Shown here: piece by piece, positions 13,716 through 25,231 of the stretch | Layout of the letters: each line of letters opens with the position of its first letter | Position numbering within the stretch: position 1 is the stretch's first letter | Source: Monomorium pharaonis | Lineage: Eukaryota; Arthropoda; Insecta; Hymenoptera; Formicidae | Assembly: GCF_013373865.1 (NCBI RefSeq) | Contig: NC_050468.1 | Span: 7,130,510 to 7,194,509, forward strand | Length of the DNA stretch: 64,000 bases | Direction: 5' to 3' | The notes under the pieces: generated by a model | Database searches by the model: none | What the model saw: the letters and a program-made list of their open reading frames with translations, nothing else | What the model was told of the DNA's origin: nothing | Translations under genes and position numbers: made by a program

Positions 13716-13990
13716 CTGAATCGATTCCTTTATTTGTTAAAATAGGAGATAAATTCAAGTTCGTGCTAGGATATAAAACTACCTCAGTATAATGTTCTAG
13801 GGTTAAAGCTATATCTACGGCAATTATATTTGTTAATGTAAATATATATGAAATTATTAGCAGAATAATAGTAAATAATAAATCAGATAATAACAAATAA
13901 ATTTTAGCTACTCTTTTCTTTTAAAAGACACAAATTGGCACAGATTGTAAATACTCGAGCGCATTTTACAACAGTTAAACAATTAACAAA
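13716..13990. repeat. Duplicated upstream block, copy 1 (pairs with 20,440-20,735)
   Basis: The sequence from the 'atatttgttaatg' region through 'ttttaaaagacacaaattggcacag' and 'atactcgagc' recurs with modest divergence at 20,440-20,735. The block lies upstream of gene A1 here, and upstream of the truncated pseudogene promoter at 21.3 kb there. This ties the two promoters to one ancestral duplication. Confidence 0.6.
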
Positions 13991-14173
13991 AAATTGTTCT
14001 ATTGCCAGCAATTAAAGAATAATAATAACAATTTCTTAGTGACAAATCAATATAATTTGTACCAATACACTTGATAAGGGCCAGAAATCGTCTGGCTGAA
14101 ACATTTTGTCACATTAACTTTTAACAATAAAATTTGCCAGATTTTTCATTATTTAAGAAATTGTTATTATTAC

Positions 14174-14651
14174 CGGCAAATGTTTGAATAAATATAACAA
14201 AAAATTAAATTTGGAATGTAAAAATTAATAAAATAAAAATTTTCGGTTAAAAAATTAAAATTAAAATTATATAAGCATAAAAGAAACGAACGATTAAATG
14301 TGATGTTTGCTGCAGGGACTGCAGACGTATACTGTTAAGTCATTGCTTACTTACTACGATTACTTCTGAAATGTCAAAATAATAAAGCCAAACATACAAT
14401 CATTACAAATAGGCAACGCCAAAATAATAAAGTTAAACATACAATCATAATTGTGAAGATTGTATGTTTAGCTTTATTATTTTGACATTGATTTCAGCAG
14501 TAAGCTTAGCAGTGCACATCTGCAGTTTAATACGTTACGTTTCCTACCGCTGTGTTGATAGAACTTTAATTTCTTGACTAAAATTTTTTATTATATTAAT
14601 TTTTGTATTCTGAACTTAATTTTTTTTTATTTATTTATTCAAACATTTACC
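14174..14651. mobile_element. Foldback/MITE element upstream of gene A1
   Basis: The outer arms ggcaaatgtttgaataaat (left) and the complement of atttattcaaacatttacc (right) start a long imperfect inverted repeat. It includes inner arms tttattattttgacattg and their complement around a short centre near 14,450. The same element sits at the matching position upstream of gene A2 (24,489-25,022), so it was present before A1 and A2 separated. Confidence 0.6.
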
Positions 14652-14819
14652 TATTGACTTCAAATTTCTTGTAAGTTGCTTTTGTGAATCACTCTTCTGT
14701 TTTAACGAAGATGTTCTACAATCTTGAGGTAAGTTTTTGGTATGCTTAATAGCGACTTTTTTTAAACAAAATGCAAAGTGTTTTTTTAATTAACATGTCT
14801 ATTCGGTTATTGAACCGTC

Positions 14820-14885
14820 TATATAAATACTACCTTATTTCGGATTGTAGTTTATCTGTTTTTTTATTTTTTGCGCTAATCTACA
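14820..14885 (+). promoter_or_regulatory. Core promoter and noncoding exon 1 of G12-like gene A1
   Basis: TATATAAATA at 14820-14829 is followed about 57 bases later by a possible donor (ctaca|gtagac, GT at 14886). Spacing and box match the other array genes, but the donor is weaker (GTAGAC against GTAAGT). Intron 1 would be 14886-15412. Confidence 0.5.
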
Positions 14886-15412
14886 GTAGACATTAAGATT
14901 TAAGTATTGAATTAAGATGACTCAAAGTTGCAATCAAAACGTTTGTGCGTTAATATTAATAAATATTTGTAAGAAAGTTAAATTATTTATCTCTTTCCTT
15001 GTTTCTCTTCACACACACACAACACACACACACAAATTGCTATTTGCTTTATTTTATCTGTTCAATGACAAATTTTAATGTAATATAAATTGTTTTTTTA
15101 ATAAAATGGTTATATAGATTTTGTTTTTAAATAATTTTTATTATTGGATATATATGGATTATATATTTAAACATTTTTTATATTTTTTAAATTTATTTTC
15201 TGTATTTGCACGCGCGCGTTATTTGTGTCATTCATCTTAATTAATATTAATAATTGCATAAGTTTTAATACATTAAATTTAGTAGCAATATTTAGCAAAT
15301 TAATTATTGACAGAAAACATTATTTTATTTCTCAAAATAATTCTATTATATTTCACATTTATACATATAATAAGAATTGTTATTCTTAATATTACTCAAT
15401 ATTAATTTGCAG

Positions 15413-16114
15413 ATAAAGTTTACATTAGGATTGATTGCTGTCTCAGTTATTATAAGTCTGGGACAAGCTTATCCGTCCACTGATTTCGACGACAATTCGC
15501 CAGCAGGTGTCGATAAAGACACTTTGTTGAAAGAGCTAATGGATTTTGTCAATCTTCTTCCAATGGATGAAGTTATTGAAATAATAGCCAAGTATGTAAC
15601 TGAAGACATAAAAGTACGAGAAGCATTAGATTTTATAGAAACAAGTGAATTTGATGATTTGATGCGTACTCTTGAATCTCTTAACGAATATCAAGTATAC
15701 GTAGAATTTTTAAAAAAGGTTGGACTCCCTATTGAGGAAAGCGTAAAGCAGAAGATACAACATGCCTTGAGTATAAAAGATAATCCATCTAAGATAGAAT
15801 CTAAGGTTCAGGTCGGTGACGGAATGGAAGGAATGTTCAAGTATCTTCTTAACGTCTTACCTTTGGACAAAATTGACGCTCTTTATGAAGAAAAAATGAA
15901 GACTTCCAAAGTTTATGGTGATTTCATTACGAAAATTATGTCGAAAGAGTTGGATAAAATCGTCAATGATCTAATTGCTAATGATACCTATAAAATGTTT
16001 ATTACAAAGACCAAAGAAAAAGGATTAGAATTCGAAGCATTAGCTCTTTTTGATGCAAGAATGATTGGTATTAAGTCAGAATACGATCGGTATCTACACC
16101 TTAACGCTATGTAA
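15413..16114 (+). CDS. G12-like secreted protein A1 (insect allergen-related repeat), start codon lost
   Basis: The frame is open over 233 codons and closely resembles gene A2. It encodes a hydrophobic signal segment ending GQA|YP, then half-repeat 1 (DFVNLLPMDEVIEIIAKY, EFDDLMRTLESLNEYQ) and half-repeat 2 (GDGMEGMFKYLLNVLPLDKI, ALYEEKMKTSKVYGDFITKI). The family (PF06757) includes mosquito midgut G12 and cockroach Bla g 1; Bla g 1 forms a helical capsule that binds lipid. The canonical ATG right after the acceptor (ttgcag|ATG in the paralogs) is ATA at 15413-15415. No in-frame ATG lies upstream before a stop at 15371; the first downstream one is at 15539, past the signal peptide. The body is otherwise intact with AATAAA at 16250-16255. 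It may be a young pseudogene, or use a non-AUG start or another first exon. Confidence 0.8.
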   Translation: MKFTLGLIAVSVIISLGQAYPSTDFDDNSPAGVDKDTLLKELMDFVNLLPMDEVIEIIAKYVTEDIKVREALDFIETSEFDDLMRTLESLNEYQVYVEFLKKVGLPIEESVKQKIQHALSIKDNPSKIESKVQVGDGMEGMFKYLLNVLPLDKIDALYEEKMKTSKVYGDFITKIMSKELDKIVNDLIANDTYKMFITKTKEKGLEFEALALFDARMIGIKSEYDRYLHLNAM

Positions 16115-16687
16115 CATGCTGCATATTTGCTACTTATCAAAGTAAATTATATGTTACTGTAACAACGAAACAAAAACATTACTAATATAATAATTGTTTG
16201 TAATAGTAATGTAAAAAATTAATGTAATAATAATTTTTTTTTGACGAATAATAAATTTGCTACTTTAAAATAAACTCTTATTTTATTTCTTCTTTTTCTT
16301 ATCGATATACTTTTTATAATTAATTCTCTTAATTGCTGTCGTTTTTGCTATCTTTAGATTATAACTGTCGCAGCGGTTGTCATTTTCCTTATTTTAAGTA
16401 AAGAAAGAATTTGAAAAAAGTTTACAAAATATCTTTTAATATTATAGTAACTATAATATAGTTAATGATGGTATAGTTATTTTGTACAAAATTGTTTTTT
16501 CATATTGTTGTTTTTAATTCTGAATATAAGTGAGAGAAAATGATGGTTTTTTAAGAAATACATAACTTTTTTCTACTTAGAAAAAAGAATCCTTTTAAGA
16601 TTTTTTACTTTAATATTCAATGTTTTAGGAAAAAAAGTGTTAATCGATATCTGTAACAAAGTTGAATTATTTGGAAGGATCACACAC

Positions 16688-16700
16688 ATACACACGCACG

Positions 16701-16736
<36 letters not shown>
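16688..16736. repeat. CA/CG dinucleotide microsatellite
   Basis: An impure tract of (CA)n with a CG-rich middle. The 95-codon ORF across it is not a gene. Confidence 0.8.
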
Positions 16737-16737
<1 letters not shown>

Positions 16738-16837
16738 TGAACAATTTTTAATTAAAAAAAAGTTGATAAATCAATTAAAATATGTAATAGTATACAAACT
16801 TCCGAACATAATAATTAACAAAATTTTAGAGATATAC

Positions 16838-17878
16838 AGGGTGTCCCAAATCTGGTGTGCAATACTTCATGGAAAGATAGACGGGATCGAGATGAACATA
16901 AAAATCCAATATAGTCTTGGTTAGGTCTATCAATAATCAAGATATAAATTTTTTAATTTATGCGAATGAGAGCGCGCCTTGCGCGCCGAAGGAAGGGCTC
17001 GAGCTGCTCGAGCCATAGCACGGCCTACTGTCTCAAGCATTGGCTGCCGGCGGCGGCGGGGGGAAGAAGGAGAAGCGTGGCATCGTCGCCGTTCCCACGT
17101 CTCGCCGCACCGCGCCTAAGCTCGCGTCGATGGCTGCTACGCATACTCGCGATTACATGACAAGATTATAAATTATTAATAAAAATATGACAAATCTAAA
17201 TCGTAATAAACTTCTGTAAATAAGAAAGTCAAAAGAGAGAAAGCGATGGAAACGTATGAATCCTGCAAATAATATAATATTTGCCGCATCAAATTCTCTT
17301 ATCGTTTTTTATGGAATATTCAATTAACGAAGATTTATCACGATTGATTCTTTATACATTCTCCTTTCGTAACCATCTTATTAGAAAATTACAAAATGCA
17401 CGAAATACTATCCCTAATATACACTCTTTGTAAAATAACACGATAGAAAAATATTCACGTTTGATCTAAGGACTTCAGGATAATCTATTCGATGCGACTT
17501 CTACGGTAATTATAGGTAATCAGAGATCAATGTTATGTCAAGTATCGTTAGTATGATTAACTACAAAGGATTTTCTCTTGTATATGATAGAGAACTTCGA
17601 GTTTCTTCTATCGTTAATACATTCTAAGTCACTGAAAATCTGTCGTAATTAATAATGCAATTAAAGGTAGAAGAAACTGTAAGTTTTCTATGGTTATAAA
17701 AGAAAATCCTTCGTTGTATTAACAATACATGATATTAAACATTAATTTTTAAGCATAATTATCGTAGCATCGCGCCTAAGCTATCGTGAAATCGTTACAT
17801 CAAGAGGGAATATTTTTCAGTGTTATTACAAAGAGTGTAACATACTATGGATAAGTATTTCGCGCATTTTAGTATGAC

Positions 17879-17923
<45 letters not shown>

Positions 17924-18507
17924 CCTCTTTTTTCCTCTTTCCCTCTCAAGCACTACGTAGTACACAAATACAATAAATATTACCACGTTTAACAACATTA
18001 GTTTGTACTATTCTACTTTCATTATGTGTAATTAAATAAAGCAGAACGTTGCTACAATTTTTATATTAAAAAGACAAAGATAAAAATATGTATTTCGCGA
18101 AGTTAGCAGAATATCTTTCCCTCTAAAGTATTTACAGAAACACGATAAATGTCATTTTCAACAACAGTTCCAATCAATATTATTAGAGTTTCATTAAATG
18201 TCATATAAAATTTTTTTAACAAGATTACTATTTTTTAACATTTTTAACATTAAACACGATACGACACTCAGAAAGAAAGTATCGTGCTGATTATTTATCG
18301 CAGTTTTAGTGATAATTTTTGATAATTTTTTTTTCGATCGTGTGTAATACTAAAAATATAAAGAAATGATAATTGTTAAAATTTTATTCAATTTACACAC
18401 ATAATGAAAGTAGAATAGTACAAACTAATGTTGTTAAACGTGGTAATATTTATTGTATTTGTGTACTACGTAGTGCTTGAGAGGGAAAGAGGAAGAAAGA
18501 GGGAGAA

Positions 18508-18539
<32 letters not shown>

Positions 18540-19617
18540 GGGGAGAGAAAGAGAGAGGGGGAGAGAGAGAGAGGTGTCATACCAAAATGCGAGAAATACT
18601 TATCCATAGTATGTTACACTCTTTGTAATAACACTGAAAAATATTCCCTCTTGATGTAACGATTTCACGATAGCTTAGGCGCGATGCTACGATAATTATG
18701 CTTAAAAATTAATGTTTAATATCATGTATTGTTAATACAACGAAGGATTTTCTTTTATAACCATCGAAAACTTACAGTTTCTTCTACCTTTAATTGCATT
18801 ATTAATTACGACAGATTTTCAGTGACTTATAATGCATTAACGATAGAAGAAACTCGAAGTTCTCTATCATATACAAGAGAAAATCCTTTGTAGTTAACCA
18901 TACTAACGATACTTGACATAACATTGATCTCTGATTACCTATAATTACCGTAGAAGTCGCATCGAATAATTTATCCTGAAGTCCTTAGATCAAACGTGAA
19001 TATTTTTCTATCGTGTTATTTTACAAAGAGTGTATATTAGGGATAGTATTTCGTGCATTTTGTAATTTTCTAATAAGATGGTTACGAAAGGAGAATGTAT
19101 AAAGAATCAATCGTGATAAATCTTCGTTAATTGAATATTCCATAAAAAACGATAAGAGAATTTGATGCGGCAAATATTATATTATTTGCAGGATTCATAC
19201 GTTTCCATCGCTTTCTCTCTTTTGACTTTCTTATTTACAGAAGTTTATTACGATTTAGATTTGTCATATTTTTATTAATAATTTATAATCTTGTCATGTA
19301 ATCGCGAGTATGCGTAGCAGCCATCGACGCGAGCTTAGGCGCGGTGCGGCAAGACGTGGGAACGGCGACGACGCCACGCTTCTCCTTCTTCCCCCCGCCG
19401 CCGCCGGCAGCCAATGCTTGAGACAGTAGGCCGTGCTATGGCTCGAGCGGCTCGAGCCCTTCCTTCGGCGCGCAAGGCGCGCTCTCATTCGCATAAATTA
19501 AAAAATTTATATCTTGATTATTGATAGACCTAACCAAGACTATATTGGATTTTTATGTTCATCTCGATCTCGTCTATCTTTCCATGAAATATTGCACACC
19601 AGATTTGGGACACCCTG
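16838..19617. mobile_element. 2.8-kb hierarchical palindrome (long-TIR or foldback transposon)
   Basis: The element begins cagggtgtcccaaatctgg and ends with its exact complement. The flanking TATA at 16834-16837 and 19618-19621 can be read as a TATA or TA target duplication. The left arm runs to about 18,030 and the right arm starts at about 18,395; the two are almost identical over roughly 1.2 kb around a 360-bp spacer. The outer parts include a 200-bp GC-rich block (16,960-17,160 and 19,294-19,494). Each arm contains a second imperfect palindrome (17,393-17,877, centred near 17,640; mirrored at 18,585-19,060). CT/GA microsatellites flank the spacer. No transposase frame is present, so it is non-autonomous. 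It lies 3' of gene A1. TA-type ends are compatible with Tc1/mariner, but the class is not certain. Confidence 0.8.
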
Positions 19618-20099
19618 TATAAAAGTAGTTGAAAAAAATAAGAAGTGTGTTTATATCTTAATTCTCTTTGCTAAAAAAATTTTATTTTTGAAAATAACTA
19701 GAGAAAAAAACGATAATTTGTTAAAATATTTTAAGGGCATACACTATTCTGACCGCAAATGTTTTTTATAAATATGTAATTAACAATATTGTTACACTAT
19801 AATGCTTTTTTTCAGACGTGAATTAATCGTCCATTTTGAAAAAAGTGCTTTAATATAAGACAGGAAGATTTTTTAATATGAGATGGTTTCTCATATTAGG
19901 AAATAAAGTGTGAAAAGAACATACTTTTAATTAAAAACCTATTATTTATTATAATTACGTAAATTTAACAAATCACAGGCGGTGTTTGTCAATAAAAATA
20001 TAGAAAATAAATAACGGAAAATAAAAACTTTATATATTCTTTCAAAGTAATTAATTTATTAAACTTAAAACTAAAAATTATTTTGCTTAACCCTAATCT

Positions 20100-20345
20100 T
20101 ATACCTGGGGTAGAATAACCCCACAAATTTTTGACTTTAGTTTTAGACTTAGTTTTTTGCCAAGTTTGAATTTTTTTAACTGTTTTTTTACTGTTTTAAA
20201 ATCTAAATTGCTCCAAAATAACTTTTGGACATTATTTTTAGAAGTTTGAAAAATGTCAAAAAAAATTTTTAAGTCAAAGTGTTTGATAATATGCGAGTAA
20301 TAACCATTTAAAGAGGCTAGGGGTTATTACACCCCTTGTGTAGAA
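20100..20345. repeat. Possible small TIR element with ggggt..acccc ends
   Basis: cctggggtagaataacccc near the left end and aggggttattacacccc near the right end are imperfect inverted copies flanking T-rich sequence. Boundaries and class are unclear. Confidence 0.3.
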
Positions 20346-20439
20346 TACCGAATTATTTGATAGGTAAGTAGATGCGATAGAGAAATATAATAAAAAGAGA
20401 ATACTACATATGAGCTTCTTCTATACTTATCTATCGCGC

Positions 20440-20735
20440 ATATGCATTTACATAGCTCACAATCGTGTTATGAGAAGAAAGCTTGTGTTTGCGCGTAATT
20501 AAACAACGACACAAGGACAGGGTCTTTTTATTCCTCCGTCGCATTTTTTGCTCGGCAAAGATATTTGTTAATGAAAATATGTATAAAATTATAAACACAT
20601 TAATAGTAATATATAATAAATCAGGCACGGTAATAACAAATAAATATTAGCTACTTTTTCCTTTTAAAAGACAAAAATTGACACAGGTTGTCGATACTCG
20701 AGCATAATTTATCACAGATAAATGGAATACAATAT
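20440..20735. repeat. Duplicated upstream block, copy 2 (pairs with 13,716-13,990)
   Basis: Homologous to the block upstream of gene A1. Here it precedes the decayed promoter at 21.3 kb. A short TIR element (20,813-20,910) lies just downstream of it. Confidence 0.55.
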
Positions 20736-20812
20736 ACAGTGTACAATACCTATCTTAATAGTGAGATAGTAGCCGTGGGCCCGGTCATGCCATATGTACG
20801 GCACCAGATAAA

Positions 20813-20910
20813 GGCTGTGTTCCGAAATTCACTGCCAGTACTGAAAATTTATAGAATACATAACAAAAACTATAGATTTTCAGTACTGGTAGTGAATTTC
20901 AAAACACAGC
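20813..20910. mobile_element. 98-bp MITE with GGCTGTGTTC ends
   Basis: The terminal inverted repeats extend about 40 bp (ggctgtgttccgaaattcac and its near complement), including the inner motif cagtactg. TAAA flanks both ends (20809-20812 and 20911-20914). A related 95-bp copy lies at 57,676-57,770, and 47,389-47,511 has similar ends. A short T-A-A type duplication with GGCTGCGTTC-like ends fits PIF/Harbinger-type MITEs. Confidence 0.65.
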
Positions 20911-21319
20911 TAAAGCGTTATGCCCTCCACCCCCACTTGTCCTGCTTATGTGCGCTCCAAGCACAAAGACACAAGGTGTCTTTCGTTGAACCAAGTATTA
21001 TAGTCTTATAAATGCAGAAAAAATGCTGGGCATGCTTCACTATGTATTATCATTGGTAATATTTCCGTTTTTAAATAATTTTTGAATAGATTTTTATAGG
21101 ATTATTCTAAATCTTTTTTAAAAATATACATGACTAATTGTATTGATCTTGTGTCATTTTAATGTACGCGTTTATGTACTTATTTATGTTTCTTAGAAAG
21201 CATATGAAATAAAATTTTACATAAAACTCAATATTTTATAATATATTTTAACTTATAGTATCTTATTTTGATTGCTTAATTTTTTATCTACTTTTTTACC
21301 TTTTCTCATAAACTTTGAT

Positions 21320-21388
21320 ATTATCATTACATAAATGTACTATTATTTCTAACAGTTTTCAATATGCATCTACACATTGCCATGGCAA
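21320..21388 (+). pseudogene. Decayed G12-like promoter / exon 1
   Basis: The sequence from tgatattatcattacataaatg to gccatggcaagtaaagaaaat aligns with the TATA-to-donor segments of the array genes. The TATA box has decayed (tacataaatg) and the donor GT has become GC (ggcaagta). It is the likely exon 1 of the truncated copy at 24,145, now separated from it by a LINE insertion. Confidence 0.5.
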
Positions 21389-21689
21389 GTAAAGAAAATT
21401 TCTTTATGTGTATCTTATGTAAATTGAGAATTTAATCGTGTATATGTGTACACTTACGCGCACACAAACAAAATTATCATTTGCCTTATTTTATCTATTC
21501 AATTTATATTTAAGTATAAATTTTGTTTTTTTAATAAAAAATATAATTATATAGATCTTGTTTTTAATTAATTTTTATCATTAACGGATTATATATTTAA
21601 AAATGTTTAATTTACTTTTAATTAATTTTTTGTATTTACACGCGCGCACGCGTTATTTGTGTGATTCATATTAATATTAATTCATATTC

Positions 21690-23948
21690 GGACTTGGTTA
21701 GGTAATGTGAGAGCGAATAGTCGTGTGGCGGTAGTGTGTGTATAGGATAGAGTTAAATAGGTATTTAGAGATTTAGGATGAAAAAATAAAAGGGAATGGG
21801 AAGAGAGAAGAGTAAAGTTGCTGGGGAATTGAAGGGAATACGATAGAAGCAGAAAGATAGGACAAAAGACGGGCAGAAAGATCGCGGCTAAGGAAGTTAG
21901 GATGCATAGACGAGCACGGAAAAATGTATAAGAGCGAGAAGAAAAAGAGGTAAAGGGGGACAGAAAAGGACTGGAGAATGCAGTTAAGAGAGAATTGAGT
22001 AAGATAGAAAAGTGAGTTAAAGAAAACGGAAAAAAATAGAATAAGGTTAGAGAATATAAAAGTAAGCAAGAGATAGGTTATGTTCATAAATTTAGAGAGA
22101 TAATCAGGCGAAAAAGAAAGAACGAGAATATACGTAGATAAGTAAAAAAGAGAAGTATTATAGTATAGATATGTAAGATAGGCAGAATATATATTAGTAA
22201 ATGAAATTGTTTGTATAAGAGTAAGGATTTTAAAGTAGAGAAAAGAGTGGACGCAGATTGCAACCCCTAGGAGATTGAAAAGCAGAAAGAAGAGGAAGAG
22301 TGCAGGACTGCAGAAAGAAGATCAAGAATAGGAGAGGATGACAAAGCAAAACGCGTACACAAGAGAAAAAAGCAGAAAAGGTAAATGGAGATCCTGGGTA
22401 ACGAGGTAACAGAATTCTGGAAGAATATTATAGAAGACGATCCAGAAAGCAACAATATAGATAGGCGTAGGGAAAAGAAAAGGAATGGATCTGGTAATGT
22501 AAAATAAAGATTGTACAAATGAAAAGAGAAAAATGTAAAGGATTTTAAAGAGATGAAAAAAAAGAGTTACGAGAGAGAACCAATTGGAGAAGAAGAGTAA
22601 ACTAAAGGGCTTTCTGGATCAGAAGCAAGACAATGGAAATGAAGAAAGGAGAAGAAATAGATTTTGAAGTTTAAAGTCTGTAAAGGCAATGGAATTGGAA
22701 ATATTTAACTAGGAAAAGAGGAGGAAAAAAATGAATGAGAAACAACATAGGCAAGGAAGAAGGAAAATTTGTTTGGTGAAACTATTGGATGGAACAGAGT
22801 TGTAGGAGAGAGAAGAGACAAGAGGAAATATCAAGGTAAAGGAGTAAGGGATATTATTTATTGTGACCTATACTGCGCAGAGAGGAAGAGAGAAGTAAAA
22901 GGTTTTTTGCCCTCTTTATGGATGGATTGGAAAACAGCTCACGATAACGTTAAAAGTCCAGAGGAATTAGAAACTGTGAAGCCAGAAGAAGGGAAGATTG
23001 AAAAAAGGTACAATGACACGAGGGTGACAGTAAGGACAGAAAGATTGGCATAAGTGTGCAGTACGACGATGGAACTGTGAGACGGGGCTGTGAAGTGGAT
23101 CCTTTAGTTTTCAATTTGTAGATAGTAAAATTAGATAGGTACGTATAGAATAGAATAGGAGATGTAGAATTAGGTTAAGAGAGAATATGATCACGAGAGG
23201 AAGTGCAGAGGAACTAGTACGCATAGGGAAAGGCTTAAATAGAAAGGTTAGACGAATATAGTTATAAGTAGTAAGGAGATTGTAAACAGAGAAAAGATGG
23301 AATAATAGGTGAAAGAAGAACGATGGGATTTGATTAGATTGTATTATAGACAGGATTTTTGCGATTCGAACGGTATAATAGAATATGTTATGTTATGATA
23401 GACATGCTAGGAAAGAAATGAATAAGGGCAACTAACCAGGTATGGAATCTAGGAATTATAACTTTTAGTAGAATAAGGCACAAAGAATGTTTAGGAAAAA
23501 AGAGGAGATAGAAAAAAAGAAAAGATTTTTGTAAAGATTAGTAAATAAAACAAGGGAGATTAGTTATAAAGGTGTATAGTTATAGGTTGAAAGAAAAAAG
23601 ACTGTAAATAAAGTAATGATAGAAAGATAGTGTGAGAAAAATGTTTAGATAGGATCATACTGTATTTTATGTAGGATTCTTTTTTTGGTTATGAGATACT
23701 GAAGAGAATAAAGTGTATTATTGTAAAAAAATTCGTGCGATAGAGAAAATGTAGGATTATAGCGAAGTAATGGGATTTGATATGCTAATGATATAATTAG
23801 AATAATTATATAAAGAATGATATAAAGAAATGATATAATAATATAAAGAAAATTTGTAAGGTAGGGATGGATGCTTAGATAAGTCCTTGATTGTAAACCA
23901 AGTCTCTTCTTGGCATTGTATATGCTTGAAGTAAATAAATTCTATTCT
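21690..23948 (+). mobile_element. Decayed LINE (non-LTR retrotransposon) with 14-bp target duplication
   Basis: The flanks carry the same 14 bases, attaattcatattc, at 21676-21689 and 23949-23962, as expected from target-primed insertion. The 3' end reads aaataaattctattctatt, a pentanucleotide-type LINE tail, so the element reads on the plus strand. Reverse-transcriptase remnants are visible. Near 22,920-22,960, LWMDWKTAHDNV matches the FVDLKAAFDSV motif of LINE RTs. Near 23,076-23,115, VRRGCEVDPLVFNL matches VRQGCPLSPLLFNL. Stops and frameshifts interrupt everything, and the catalytic FADD-type block is not found. The purine-rich strand bias produces long shadow frames on the minus strand. 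It may be 5'-truncated or internally deleted, given its length of 2.26 kb. Confidence 0.8.
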
Positions 23949-24144
23949 ATTAATTCATATTCTTAATTAATATTAATAATAATAAATCTTGTAAGTTTTA
24001 GTATATTAAGTTTAGTATATTTAGAAAATTAATCATTAACAGAAAACATGATTTTATTTCTTAAAACAATGTTTTCTATTATATTTCACATTTATACTTA
24101 TCAGAATAGATGTGTTATTCTTAATATTCAATATTAATTTGTTG

Positions 24145-24279
24145 ATGAAGTTTACATTAGAATTGATTGCTTTCTCAGCTATTATGGGTCTGGGACAACC
24201 CGTTTTTGGATTTCGACAAAAATTTGGTAATAAAATAATAGAATTTGACAATCGGAGATGGCTTTTCTATACTAATTAA
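24145..24279 (+). pseudogene. Truncated G12-like gene fragment
   Basis: The ATG opens a signal peptide like the array genes (MKFTLELIAFSAIMGLGQ), followed by GFRQKFGNKIIEFD. It then loses homology and stops at 24277-24279 after 44 codons. The splice acceptor has decayed from ttgcag to ttgttg. The remaining domain is absent; sequence from about 24,300 onward is instead the duplicated block found upstream of gene A2. It is a broken copy, not expected to give a functional protein. Confidence 0.8.
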
Positions 24280-24488
24280 TTACTGGTGAACATGCAAATA
24301 AAAAATTGTTTTGTTGCTAGTAATTAAAGAATATACTAATAACAATTTCTTAATGACAATTTAACGTAATTTGTATCAATACATTTGATAAAAGCCAGAA
24401 ATTTTGGCCGAAACGTTGTGTCACATCAATTTTTAATAATAAAATTTGCCAAATTTGTCATTTTTTTAAAAATTGTTGTTATTATTAT

Positions 24489-25022
24489 CGGTAAATGTTT
24501 GAATAAATTAATTTGAATAATGAAGTTTGAATAAATTAACAAGAAATTAAAGCTGGAATGTAAAAATTAATATAGTAAAATTTTTGATTGAGAAATTAAA
24601 ATTAAAATTATATAAGCACAAAGGAAACGAACAATCAAACGTGACGTTTTGGACTGCAGACGTATACTGCGAAGTCATTGCTTACTTACTACAATTACTT
24701 CTGAAACGTCAAAATAATAAAGCTAAATATACAATCGTTACAAATAGGCAACGCCAAAATAATAAAGTTAAACGTACAATCATTATAAATAGGCAATGAT
24801 TGTATGTTTAGCTTTATTATTTTGACATTGATTTCAGCAGTAATAAGTGACGACTTAGCAGTGCACGTCTGCAGTTTAATACGTTACGTTTGACCATTCG
24901 TTTCCTACCGCTGTATTGATACAATTTTAATTTCTTGACTAAAATTTTTTACTTTATTAATTTTTGTATTCCGGACTTAATTTCTTTTATATTTATTTAT
25001 TCAAACTATTGACTTCATTTTT
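24489..25022. mobile_element. Foldback/MITE element upstream of gene A2
   Basis: Paralogous to 14,174-14,651, with outer arms ggtaaatgtttgaataaat and the complement of atttattcaaac, and the same inner hairpin around 24,770-24,830. Its shared position places the insertion before the A1/A2 duplication. Confidence 0.6.
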
Positions 25023-25179
25023 TGTAAATCGCTTTTTTATTGTAAATTGCTCTCCTGTTTTGATGAAGATGTTCTACAATCTTGAGGTAAGTTTTTGGTA
25101 TGAATAATAGCAATTTTTTAAACAAAATTACAAAGTTATTTTTTAAATTAATATGTCTCTTTGGTTATGGAACCGTCTG

Positions 25180-25231
25180 TATAAATACAGCTTTATTTTG
25201 GATTGCAGTTTATCTTTTGTTCTAATTTACA
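25180..25231 (+). promoter_or_regulatory. Core promoter and noncoding exon 1 of gene A2
   Basis: TATAAATA at 25180-25187 precedes a possible donor (tttaca|gtaaac, GT at 25232). Intron 1 would run 25232-26074. The segment aligns with the A1 promoter at 14,820. Confidence 0.5.

Noticed and set aside
16960..19494. Two identical 66-codon arginine-rich ORFs on opposite strands
   Set aside because: They are the mirrored GC-rich block of the palindromic element; high GC explains the open frame and there is no start context or domain.
21773..22518. Hydrophobic minus-strand ORFs of 83-104 codons
   Set aside because: Shadows of the purine-rich plus strand of the decayed LINE; Phe/Leu/Ser runs reflect base bias.
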